Under the pieces are notes generated by a model. It was not told where the DNA came from, did not search any database, and saw nothing but the letters and a program-made list of their open reading frames with translations. A DNA stretch of 6,977 nucleotides, taken from the NCBI GenBank assembly GCA_947372575.1, contig CANBUF010000096.1, positions 1 to 6,977 on the forward strand, given 5' to 3'. This document shows positions 1 to 5,650 of the stretch, piece after piece (position 1 is the stretch's first letter; every line of letters starts with the position of its first letter). A program made the translations under genes and the position numbers. The DNA is from Alcaligenaceae bacterium. GTDB taxonomy: Bacteria; Pseudomonadota; Gammaproteobacteria; Burkholderiales; Burkholderiaceae.

Positions 1-359
1 TTTATCCAGCAACGGCGGGGTTTGAAGATGAGACGGGCCAGTCCGGCGGTCAAGGCTACAACCTGAATCTGCCGATGTCGCACGGCGCCACCGAAGAGGT
101 ATTCTTTGAGCGCCTTGAGCAGGCTCTGTCTGCACTGAAGGATTTCAAACCAGATGCCCTGGTGCTGGCCTTAGGGTTTGATATTTATAAGGATGATCCA
201 CAGTCCAAGGTGGCCGTGACCACCGAAGGCTTTGGCCGGCTGGGCCACAAAATCGCTGCGCTGAATTTACCAACCGTCGTGGTGCAAGAAGGCGGCTACC
301 ATTTTGATAGCCTGGCTGCCAACACGGTGAGTTTTTTCACCGGGTTTTTGCAGCGTTGA
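1..359 (+). CDS. Histone deacetylase-like / acetylpolyamine amidohydrolase family protein, C-terminal part (5' partial)
   Basis: The frame is open from the left edge (first full codon at 3) to a TGA at 357-359, giving 118 visible residues, roughly the last third of a ~340-residue family member. Family members are zinc hydrolases that remove acetyl groups from acetylated polyamines or acetyl-lysine-like substrates. Seen here: a glycine-rich substrate loop followed by GYNLNLP (visible residues 18-24), the strand DALVLALGFD whose Asp60 matches the third zinc ligand, DDP just after it, and the QEGGY motif whose Tyr99 matches the transition-state tyrosine. The first two zinc ligands (DxH motif) lie upstream, outside the window. 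The GFDxxxxDP and EGGY spacing resembles acetylpolyamine amidohydrolases more than eukaryotic-type HDACs, but the substrate cannot be read from this fragment. An internal ATG at 75 is not the start, because the family homology continues upstream of it. The gene converges on lysA with a 22-bp gap. Confidence 0.85.
   Translation, partial: YPATAGFEDETGQSGGQGYNLNLPMSHGATEEVFFERLEQALSALKDFKPDALVLALGFDIYKDDPQSKVAVTTEGFGRLGHKIAALNLPTVVVQEGGYHFDSLAANTVSFFTGFLQR
325..349 (+). terminator. Terminator-like hairpin inside the 3' end of the deacetylase-like gene
   Basis: A perfect 6-bp stem CGGTGA (325-330) / TCACCG (337-342) encloses the loop GTTTTT. It is followed by GG and then a run of five T (345-349). 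This is the shape of a weak intrinsic terminator reading on the + strand, and it ends 10 bases before the end of the stop codon. Read on the - strand there is no T run after the stem, so it would not serve lysA. The stem is short and has four G-C pairs, so termination is an inference. Confidence 0.4.
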
Positions 360-381
360 GCATTGCAGGCGGACAATAGAA

Positions 382-1680
382 TCAGGGCAGGCAGCTTTCG
401 CCGCGGATCAGGTCTTCGAAGGTTTCACGCTGGCGAATCACATGGTAGTGATCGCCATCGACCATGACTTCTGCAGGACGGGGGCGACTGTTGTAGTTGC
501 CTGCCATGACAAAGCCATAGGCGCCGGCTGATTCAATCGCAATGATGTCGCCTTCGCAGAGCGCGAGCTGACGGCCGCGCGCCAGCCAGTCTGCGCTCTC
601 ACAAACAGGCCCCACCACGTCATACAGCGTGGTCGCTGCCGTGCCAGGTACGACGGGTAATACACCGTGCCAGGCTTCATACAGAGCGGGGCGCATCAAG
701 TCATTCATAGCGGCATCCACGATCGCAAAGTTCCTGGCCTCCGTGTGCTTGAGATATTGCACAGAGGTGAGCAGCACGCCGGCGTTGCCGACCAGTGACC
801 GGCCGGGTTCCAGCACCAGTTGCAGGTCTGCATAGCCACGTGCCTGCAGTTGTGCAAAAACTTTATCCAGTAACACGCTTGGAGCAAGTGGTGTTTCGTC
901 ATCGTAACGAATGCCCAGGCCACCCCCCAGATCGAGATGCTTGAGTGTGATGCCCAGTCCAGCCAGCTCATCGATGAGCTTGAGCAGTTTGTCCAGCGCG
1001 TCCAGGTATGGATCGACCTCGGTGATCTGTGAGCCAATATGGCAGTCCACGCCGACCACCGCAATACCAGGCAACGAGGAGGCGAGCTGGTAGGCAGCTG
1101 GTGCGTCCTCGATGGCAATGCCAAATTTGTTTTCTTTCAGACCGGTAGAAATATAGGGATGTGTTTTAGCGTCCACATCGGGATTCACACGCAGCGATAC
1201 GGGTGCGGTCATCCCAAGCTCTGTAGCTACTGCAGATAGCCGTTTGAGTTCGGGGACGGACTCCACGTTAAAACATTTCACACCGGCTTTGAGTGCGGCC
1301 TGCATTTCCCAGGCCTGCTTGCCTACCCCAGAAAAAACGATTTTTGCCGGATTCGCACCCGCTGCAAGCACGCGTGCGAGTTCGCCACCCGACACAATGT
1401 CAAAGCCACTGCCGAGCCTGGCGAATTCTTTGAGTACCGCCAGGTTTGAATTGGCTTTCATACCAAAGCACACCAACACATTATGTGTGCCAATGGCCTC
1501 AAGGTAGGACGAGAATGCTGTATCAAGCGCCGCACGTGAATAGACATAGAGTGGCGTACCCAGACGCTCACCCAGCGACTGGAGCGACACGCCTTCGGCA
1601 TGCAGGACACCCTGCTTAAAGTGGAAATGGGGTGCCCCGGCGGGTGTGGGAAATTGTGTTTGAGTCGTTTGAACAGTCAT
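382..1680 (-). CDS. lysA: Diaminopimelate decarboxylase
   Basis: LysA is a cytoplasmic PLP enzyme that decarboxylates meso-2,6-diaminopimelate to L-lysine, the last step of lysine synthesis. The 432 residues are close to the usual ~415-430. The fold-III (alanine racemase-like) barrel carries the PLP lysine in CFGMKANSNLAVL (Lys75). Further family motifs are SGGEL (97-101), HIGSQ (214-218), the phosphate-binding LGGGLGI (251-257) and EPGRSLVG (291-298). The C-terminal beta domain carries CES (Cys360 to Ser362), where the Cys comes from the partner subunit in the dimer, then GAYGF (386-390) and NYNSRPRPAEVM (395-406). The ATG at 1680 is chosen because family similarity begins near residue 20 and no better start lies between; a clear Shine-Dalgarno is not visible. 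It lies 75 bp downstream of lptM on the same strand, so cotranscription is likely. No LysR-type regulator is adjacent, unlike E. coli lysA. All catalytic motifs are present. Confidence 0.97.
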   Translation of the reverse strand: MTVQTTQTQFPTPAGAPHFHFKQGVLHAEGVSLQSLGERLGTPLYVYSRAALDTAFSSYLEAIGTHNVLVCFGMKANSNLAVLKEFARLGSGFDIVSGGELARVLAAGANPAKIVFSGVGKQAWEMQAALKAGVKCFNVESVPELKRLSAVATELGMTAPVSLRVNPDVDAKTHPYISTGLKENKFGIAIEDAPAAYQLASSLPGIAVVGVDCHIGSQITEVDPYLDALDKLLKLIDELAGLGITLKHLDLGGGLGIRYDDETPLAPSVLLDKVFAQLQARGYADLQLVLEPGRSLVGNAGVLLTSVQYLKHTEARNFAIVDAAMNDLMRPALYEAWHGVLPVVPGTAATTLYDVVGPVCESADWLARGRQLALCEGDIIAIESAGAYGFVMAGNYNSRPRPAEVMVDGDHYHVIRQRETFEDLIRGESCLP

Positions 1681-1714
1681 GTTGGCGCGATGGGTATTCA
1701 GTGTTTTGGGCTGA

Positions 1715-1748
1715 TCCCGGATGACAATCTTGTCTGAGGCATCCGGGA
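1715..1748. repeat. 9-bp perfect inverted repeat between lptM and lysA
   Basis: TCCCGGATG (1715-1723) is mirrored by CATCCGGGA (1740-1748) across a 16-base spacer. The spacer can add a small inner ACA/TGT stem. The repeat lies in the 75-bp gap upstream of lysA and just after the lptM stop. No T run follows on either strand, so it is not a canonical intrinsic terminator. It could be an mRNA processing or stability hairpin, a partial attenuator, or a binding site for a dimeric regulator. The repeat is seen directly; its role is inference. Confidence 0.5.
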
Positions 1749-1755
1749 GGTGAAT

Positions 1756-1995
1756 TTATTCAATCACAACGGGTAGAGGGACCAAGCCGAGGTCTTCCTC
1801 AAAGAAGGGCATCTCCGGGTCGTCTTCGTCCGGATAACCACCATACATTGAGTAGGGCGATGAGACAGGCTTGAATTCGGTTGGTTTGCCAGGTAAATAA
1901 AGCGGGCCTTTCCAGCCGCAGCCAGCCAGCCAGGAGGCGAGCGTCAGCATCGCTACAATGCGAACAATACTGCGGTAGTGGGTTTTGCTAATCAC
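1756..1995 (-). CDS. lptM: LptM (YifL)-type small outer-membrane lipoprotein
   Basis: A 79-residue lipoprotein. With the GTG start at 1995 it has a basic N-region (KTHYRSIVR), a hydrophobic stretch (IVAMLTLASWLAG) and the lipobox LAGC, with the lipidated Cys at residue 26. Immediately after comes GWKGPLYLP, matching the CGxKGPLYLP signature of the short lipoproteins seen next to lysA in many proteobacteria. In E. coli the family member LptM (formerly YifL) aids oxidative maturation of the LPS translocon LptDE; transfer of that role to this protein is inference. The rest is acidic and proline-rich (DEDDPEMP), as is common in the family. The start is GTG rather than the longer TTG at 2010, because GAGGGAG sits 6 bases before the GTG while nothing resembling a ribosome site precedes the TTG. 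Likely the first gene of an lptM-lysA operon; divergent from cyaY. Confidence 0.85.
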   Translation of the reverse strand: MISKTHYRSIVRIVAMLTLASWLAGCGWKGPLYLPGKPTEFKPVSSPYSMYGGYPDEDDPEMPFFEEDLGLVPLPVVIE

Positions 1996-2001
1996 TGCAA
2001 A

Positions 2002-2008
2002 CTCCCTC
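2002..2008 (-). promoter_or_regulatory. Shine-Dalgarno of lptM, deciding the GTG start
   Basis: Read on the - strand, this is GAGGGAG, followed by six bases and then GTG at 1995-1993. It overlaps the alternative TTG start at 2010-2008, which would have no ribosome site of its own. This supports the 79-residue form of the protein. Confidence 0.7.
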
Positions 2009-2014
2009 AAAGAT

Positions 2015-2018
2015 GAGG
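2015..2018 (+). promoter_or_regulatory. Shine-Dalgarno of cyaY, deciding the ATG at 2028
   Basis: GAGG lies nine bases before the ATG at 2028. An in-frame ATG at 2013 overlaps this site and has no ribosome site upstream. The AAGGA at 2021-2025 is only two bases from the ATG, too close to act alone. Confidence 0.6.
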
Positions 2019-2027
2019 ATAAGGATT

Positions 2028-2357
2028 ATGAACGAAACTGAATTTTATGCTCGGGTGCAAGCCCTTCTGGATGCAATAGAAACCCAGGCAGACCACTGGT
2101 TCGAAGTTCTGGACATTGATGTCGAAACCGCGCGCCAGGGCAATGTACTCAACCTGACGTTTGAAAATGGACATCAGGTCGTCATCAATAGTCAGGCACC
2201 TCTCCAAGAAATGTGGCTGGCGGCACGCAGTGGGGGCTTTCATTACCGGTTTGATGGCCAGCACTGGAAGGACACACGTGGTGGCGTCGACCTGCATGAC
2301 GCCCTGACACAAATCTGTTCAGAAGAAACAGGACAAAAACTTCAGGTCAATCTCTGA
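2028..2357 (+). CDS. cyaY: Iron-sulfur cluster assembly protein CyaY (bacterial frataxin)
   Basis: A 109-residue cytoplasmic frataxin homologue; E. coli CyaY is about 106 residues. CyaY binds iron and the cysteine desulfurase IscS and modulates Fe-S cluster synthesis. The start MNETEF aligns with E. coli MNDSEF, which supports ATG 2028 over an in-frame ATG at 2013. The first helix is acidic (E3, E5, D15, E18, D22, E26) and continues to D29, D31 and E33, matching the iron-binding acidic ridge. The beta-sheet region carries FENG (45-48), then VINSQAPLQEMWLA (52-65) and GGFHY (69-73), the family's most conserved stretch, with the conserved Trp at 63. The gene is divergent from lptM (32 bp between starts) and convergent with mrcA (49 bp between stops). 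No iscRSUA genes are in the window, so it is encoded apart from any Isc operon here. Confidence 0.95.
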   Translation: MNETEFYARVQALLDAIETQADHWFEVLDIDVETARQGNVLNLTFENGHQVVINSQAPLQEMWLAARSGGFHYRFDGQHWKDTRGGVDLHDALTQICSEETGQKLQVNL

Positions 2358-2366
2358 CCCAGGCAA

Positions 2367-2398
2367 TGCGTCGCTTGACGTAGCGGGAGATCCCCGCT
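2367..2398. terminator. Two abutting hairpins in the cyaY/mrcA convergent gap (possible bidirectional terminator)
   Basis: The first stem is TGCGTC (2367-2372) with GACGTA (2377-2382), one G-T pair and a 4-base loop. The second is AGCGGG (2382-2387) with CCCGCT (2393-2398) and a 5-base loop. They share base 2382, so both probably cannot be complete at once. They fill most of the 49-bp gap between two convergent genes, where a shared terminator is expected. Neither is followed by a T run on either strand, so intrinsic termination is doubtful. Confidence 0.3.
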
Positions 2399-2406
2399 TA
2401 TCCGGC

Positions 2407-4851
2407 TTAGTTGCCTGGCCCTGGACCCGTTCCCGAGCGAGTGCTTCCCCCGCCCGCGCTGTTGGTCGATCCACCCATGTTATTTAAAAAATCCCCTAAT
2501 GAGTCCCTCTCAGGCAGGCCGATTTTGGAGACGGCCTGTCCGGGTGGGAATTCATTGAAATAGAAGTTTGTCCCGTCGGCAGTCAGGCCTTCGGGCATTG
2601 GAGTGCGCTTTTCTTCGGGGAATGCTTTAAGGGCATTTTGCATATAGCCCAGCCATACTGGCAGGGCTGCGCCACCACCTGTTTCTCGTGATCCGAGGGA
2701 TTTAGGCGTGTCATAGCCGATCCAGGCGATGCCCACGAGTTGCGGCGTATAACCTGCGAACCAGGCATCGACTGAGTCGTTGGTGGTACCCGTTTTGCCT
2801 GCAATATCCGTGCGTTTGATGACCTGTCTGGCGCGGGCAGCCGTACCGTAGGTCGCATTGCCACGCAGCATGTCATCCATCACATAGGCAGTGCGTGCAT
2901 CAATGGCGCGCGCGGCCGAGTCGCCCGCGATCACTGGTTTGGCCTGCATGATGACCTGGCCACTGGCATCGGTCACATGGTCAATCAAAAAGGGCGTGAC
3001 GCGATAGCCGCCATTTGCAAATACGGAATACCCGGCTGCAAGTTGCATGGGAGTGACCGCACCGGCTCCCAGTGCCATTGGGAGCACCGCAGGATGGCGT
3101 GATTTATCAAATCCAAAGCGCGTGATGTACTCCTGGGCGTACTTGGGCCCGATGGTTTGGAGGATCCGGATGGACACCATGTTCTTGGACTTGGCGAGCG
3201 CTTCGCGCATCGAAAGCACCGGTTCGTACTGACCACCGTAGTTTTTGGGTGCCCAGGCTTTTGAGCCTGTCTGCTCTGCTGTCAGCTCAAAGGGCATGTC
3301 CGAAATCAGAGTGCCCGGTGTCAGGCCTTTTTCGAGAGATGCGGCATAGATGAATGGCTTGAAGGACGAGCCGGGTTGACGCCAGGCCTGTGTGACACGG
3401 TTGAAGTTACCGTGATAGAAGTCAAACCCACCCACCATGGCACGCAACGCACCATCCTGCGGCGTCATCGCCAGAAACGCAGACTGGACGGTCGGCATAT
3501 TCAGGATTTCCCAGTAGTCGCCGTTTTTGTGCAGATAGACAACCGAGCCACGTTCAATGCGCAAATCTGCCGGCGCTTTGGGATTGAGGGCACGTTGAAT
3601 GATGCCGATCGCCTTTTTGTCTTTTATCGAGATGATGTCGGTCGAACTGCGTGCGACCACGACCTCATCCGGTTTGGCTGACAGTACAACGCCAATCAGC
3701 ATTTCGGTGCGGTCCGGATGCTTTTCAAACACCCCATCGAGGAATTCATCGAGTTTCGCCGGGTCTTTTTCAATGCCGGCAGGCATGTTCAGCTGCGCTT
3801 CGGGACCTGGGTAAGGCGCCCGGCGCGTGTAGTCCAATACCCCTTCGCGTAACGACTGGTAAGCCCATTCCTGATCTTTGGACTGGATCGTGGTGTAGAC
3901 ATTCAAACCGCGTGAATAGACGTTGTCCGGATAGACACTGATCATTAACTGGCGGGCGAGTTCGGCGACATATTCACCATGCACGGCATAACCCCCTGCT
4001 GGCGTGCCCTCGGCGGACTTCACCAGAATCGGTTGCGCAAGCGCCGTCTTGTATTCCTCATCGGTCAGATAGCCCAGTGAATGCATCCGGCCCAGGACGT
4101 AGCGCTGGCGCAATACAGCACGCGGCTTATTGGCAATCGGGTTAAAGCGTGACGGTGCTTTGGGAATGCCGGCCAGTAACGCGGCCTCGGCAGGTGTAAT
4201 GTCAGCGAGTGGTTTACCCAGATAGGTCCGTGAGGCGGCCGCAAAGCCATACGCACGGTTACCGAGATAAATCTGATTCAGGTACAGCTCGAGAATCTGG
4301 TCCTTGGAGAGGCTGGCTTCGATTTTGAACGTTAGCAGCAACTCATAAAACTTACGCGAGTAGGTTTTTTCGGACGAGAGATAGAAGTTACGCGCCACCT
4401 GCATCGTGATGGTGCTGGCGCCCTGGGTTTTTTGCATGGAAATCAGGTTGGTCAGGCCTGCACGGACCACACCAAACCAGTCGATCCCACCATGCTGATA
4501 AAACCGGTCATCTTCTGCCGAAAGGACGGCGGATTTCATGACATCGGGAATCTCATTAAAGCGCAGCACATTGCGTCGTTCTTCGCCAAATTCACCGAGC
4601 AGCACTTTGTCAGCGGTGAAAATACGCAACGGTACACGGGGCCGATAATCCGTCATGGCGTTCAGGTCGGGCAGATTGGGCCACGCCAGGGCAAACGCCA
4701 TCCCGATTAGCAGCGCGGCACAGGCCGCCAGACCTGCACCGAGAATCGTCAGTTTGAGGAAAAAGCGGACCAGGCGAGAACCCGACGGCTGACTTTCGTC
4801 CAGATCGTCGTAGTTATCCTGGTCATCATGGTTTCTAGTAAATTTGCTCAT
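2407..4851 (-). CDS. mrcA: Bifunctional penicillin-binding protein 1A (class A PBP, glycosyltransferase/transpeptidase)
   Basis: An inner-membrane peptidoglycan synthase (also called ponA) with a large periplasmic part. It polymerises lipid II into glycan strands and crosslinks the stem peptides. The 814 residues are within the usual 770-850. Order seen: a short acidic cytoplasmic tail (1-25); one membrane anchor (about 28-56); a family-51 glycosyltransferase domain with catalytic Glu113 in SAEDDRF, then HGGIDWFG, QGASTITMQ (143-151), KFYELLLTFKIE and ELYLNQIYLGNRAYGF; a linker/OB-like region (about 320-430); and the transpeptidase with SSFK (nucleophile Ser495, Lys498), SKN (555-557) and KTGT (686-689). 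The last ~20 residues are a Gly/Ser/Pro-rich tail. All catalytic motifs are intact. The ATG at 4851 places a normal tail before the anchor; no strong Shine-Dalgarno is visible. It is divergent from aroK by 48 bp, and no pil genes lie between them. Confidence 0.97.
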   Translation of the reverse strand: MSKFTRNHDDQDNYDDLDESQPSGSRLVRFFLKLTILGAGLAACAALLIGMAFALAWPNLPDLNAMTDYRPRVPLRIFTADKVLLGEFGEERRNVLRFNEIPDVMKSAVLSAEDDRFYQHGGIDWFGVVRAGLTNLISMQKTQGASTITMQVARNFYLSSEKTYSRKFYELLLTFKIEASLSKDQILELYLNQIYLGNRAYGFAAASRTYLGKPLADITPAEAALLAGIPKAPSRFNPIANKPRAVLRQRYVLGRMHSLGYLTDEEYKTALAQPILVKSAEGTPAGGYAVHGEYVAELARQLMISVYPDNVYSRGLNVYTTIQSKDQEWAYQSLREGVLDYTRRAPYPGPEAQLNMPAGIEKDPAKLDEFLDGVFEKHPDRTEMLIGVVLSAKPDEVVVARSSTDIISIKDKKAIGIIQRALNPKAPADLRIERGSVVYLHKNGDYWEILNMPTVQSAFLAMTPQDGALRAMVGGFDFYHGNFNRVTQAWRQPGSSFKPFIYAASLEKGLTPGTLISDMPFELTAEQTGSKAWAPKNYGGQYEPVLSMREALAKSKNMVSIRILQTIGPKYAQEYITRFGFDKSRHPAVLPMALGAGAVTPMQLAAGYSVFANGGYRVTPFLIDHVTDASGQVIMQAKPVIAGDSAARAIDARTAYVMDDMLRGNATYGTAARARQVIKRTDIAGKTGTTNDSVDAWFAGYTPQLVGIAWIGYDTPKSLGSRETGGGAALPVWLGYMQNALKAFPEEKRTPMPEGLTADGTNFYFNEFPPGQAVSKIGLPERDSLGDFLNNMGGSTNSAGGGSTRSGTGPGPGN

Positions 4852-4884
4852 TGCGCGTCATTTTAAAGGTTTTATTCCGGTCAA

Positions 4885-4893
4885 TGGGATAAT
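4885..4893 (+). promoter_or_regulatory. Extended -10 promoter element for aroK-aroB-dgt
   Basis: TGGGATAAT matches the extended -10 form TGnTATAAT with one mismatch (GATAAT). No convincing -35 hexamer is found 16-18 bases upstream, which is tolerated by extended -10 promoters. Transcription would begin about 7 bases after 4893, that is, at or next to the aroK ATG at 4900. It lies in the 48-bp gap shared with mrcA on the other strand. Sequence match only. Confidence 0.35.
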
Positions 4894-4899
4894 GTCGGT

Positions 4900-5625
4900 A
4901 TGAATAACGTGTTGACGCCCGGGTCGCCCATCTCAAGCGACAAAATTAAAGAAACCGATACTCGCCAGCCCTCTGCGCAGCCGAGTGTGCCGCTGCATGT
5001 GTTGCCGCATGATCTGCCGATCTTTTTAGTTGGCATGATGGGTGCCGGCAAAACGACCATAGGCAAAGGCCTGGCCCGTGCCCTGCGGCGTGATTTTGTG
5101 GATCTGGATCACGAACTTGAGGCCCGCTGCGGGGTGCGCATTCCTGTGATCTTCGAAATCGAGGGCGAACAGGGTTTTCGCAAGCGCGAATGCCAGGTGC
5201 TCAATGAGTGCACCATCCGACCCAATATCGTGATGGCCACGGGTGGCGGCGCTGTACTGGCCTCCGAAAACCGCCAGGCCCTGCGAGACCGGGGCGTCGT
5301 CGTCTATCTACGTGCCAGTGTCGAAGAGCTCTACCGCCGCACCAGCCGTGACCGTAATCGTCCGTTGCTGGCCACACCCGATCCCAAGGGTACGCTGCGC
5401 AATTTGCTGGCGCTGCGCGAACCGCTGTATAGCGAGATTGCTGATGTGGTGATCGACACAGGCACAGTTTCAGTTGCCCAACTCGTCGCCCAGCTCATCG
5501 AGCAGCTCAAGCACACCCATAAAACCCTCGACCCGCTGGCCGAACCCTACACCCAGCAGCTCTTTGTCCCGTTTGTCCAGCCACCGGTCCCAGCTGTGGA
5601 TCCCGATACGCCTCCACATTCCTAA
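4900..5625 (+). CDS. aroK: Shikimate kinase
   Basis: AroK phosphorylates shikimate with ATP to shikimate 3-phosphate in the cytoplasm, the fifth step of the shikimate pathway. The kinase core starts near residue 39. It has Walker A GMMGAGKT (45-52); the shikimate-site DLDHELE (68-74) with the family's conserved aspartates; GFRKRE (92-97) with the substrate-binding arginine; the ATGGGAVL glycine motif (113-120); and the lid DRNRPLL (151-157). At 241 residues it is well above the ~175 of E. coli AroK. About 39 residues precede the core and about 35 follow it, the latter proline-rich (VQPPVPAVDPDTPP). The ATG at 4900 is the only ATG before the P-loop. GTG at 4999 would give a trimmed protein starting close to the core, but no clear ribosome site supports it. 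It is first in aroK-aroB-dgt; the stop is 25 bp before aroB. Confidence 0.95.
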   Translation: MNNVLTPGSPISSDKIKETDTRQPSAQPSVPLHVLPHDLPIFLVGMMGAGKTTIGKGLARALRRDFVDLDHELEARCGVRIPVIFEIEGEQGFRKRECQVLNECTIRPNIVMATGGGAVLASENRQALRDRGVVVYLRASVEELYRRTSRDRNRPLLATPDPKGTLRNLLALREPLYSEIADVVIDTGTVSVAQLVAQLIEQLKHTHKTLDPLAEPYTQQLFVPFVQPPVPAVDPDTPPHS

Positions 5626-5635
5626 TCTTGAGTTC

Positions 5636-5641
5636 AGGTAG
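5636..5641 (+). promoter_or_regulatory. Shine-Dalgarno of aroB
   Basis: AGGTAG lies nine bases before the ATG at 5651. A second in-frame ATG follows at 5654, with a 12-base spacing. The first ATG is better spaced, and the difference is one residue. Confidence 0.5.
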
Positions 5642-5650
5642 TCACCCCAT

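Noticed and set aside
705..1124. 139-residue open frame on the - strand inside lysA
   Set aside because: Same strand, different frame from a clearly conserved LysA; the translation is Trp/Ser/Arg-rich with no recognisable domain. A shadow.
1..1680. Functional link between the deacetylase-like enzyme and lysA (lysine/acetyl-lysine or polyamine metabolism)
   Set aside because: The genes are convergent rather than cotranscribed, and the substrate of the partial enzyme cannot be read; adjacency alone is not evidence.
2007..2312. 101-residue - strand frame antisense to cyaY, ending beside the lptM start
   Set aside because: It lies wholly over conserved cyaY codons, has no family resemblance and no ribosome site that I can see. 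A shadow.
3376..3941. Overlapping + strand frames antisense to mrcA (3376-3681, 3599-3814, 3651-3941)
   Set aside because: Antisense to the conserved PBP linker region, with skewed composition and no domain signal; typical frames opposite a moderately GC-rich gene.
4432..4710. 92-residue + strand frame antisense to the mrcA glycosyltransferase region
   Set aside because: Complementary to the conserved TG51 motifs; no independent signal.
4860..4884. TTGACC (4884-4879) and TAAAAT (4865-4860) on the - strand as a mrcA promoter
   Set aside because: Spacing is only 13 bases, too short for a standard sigma-70 promoter, and the -10 would leave almost no leader before the ATG at 4851.
5595..5618. 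TGTGGA / TCCACA inverted repeat at the end of aroK as a possible terminator
   Set aside because: The stem is 6 bp with a 12-base loop and no T run, and it lies within an operon with closely spaced aroB; probably chance.
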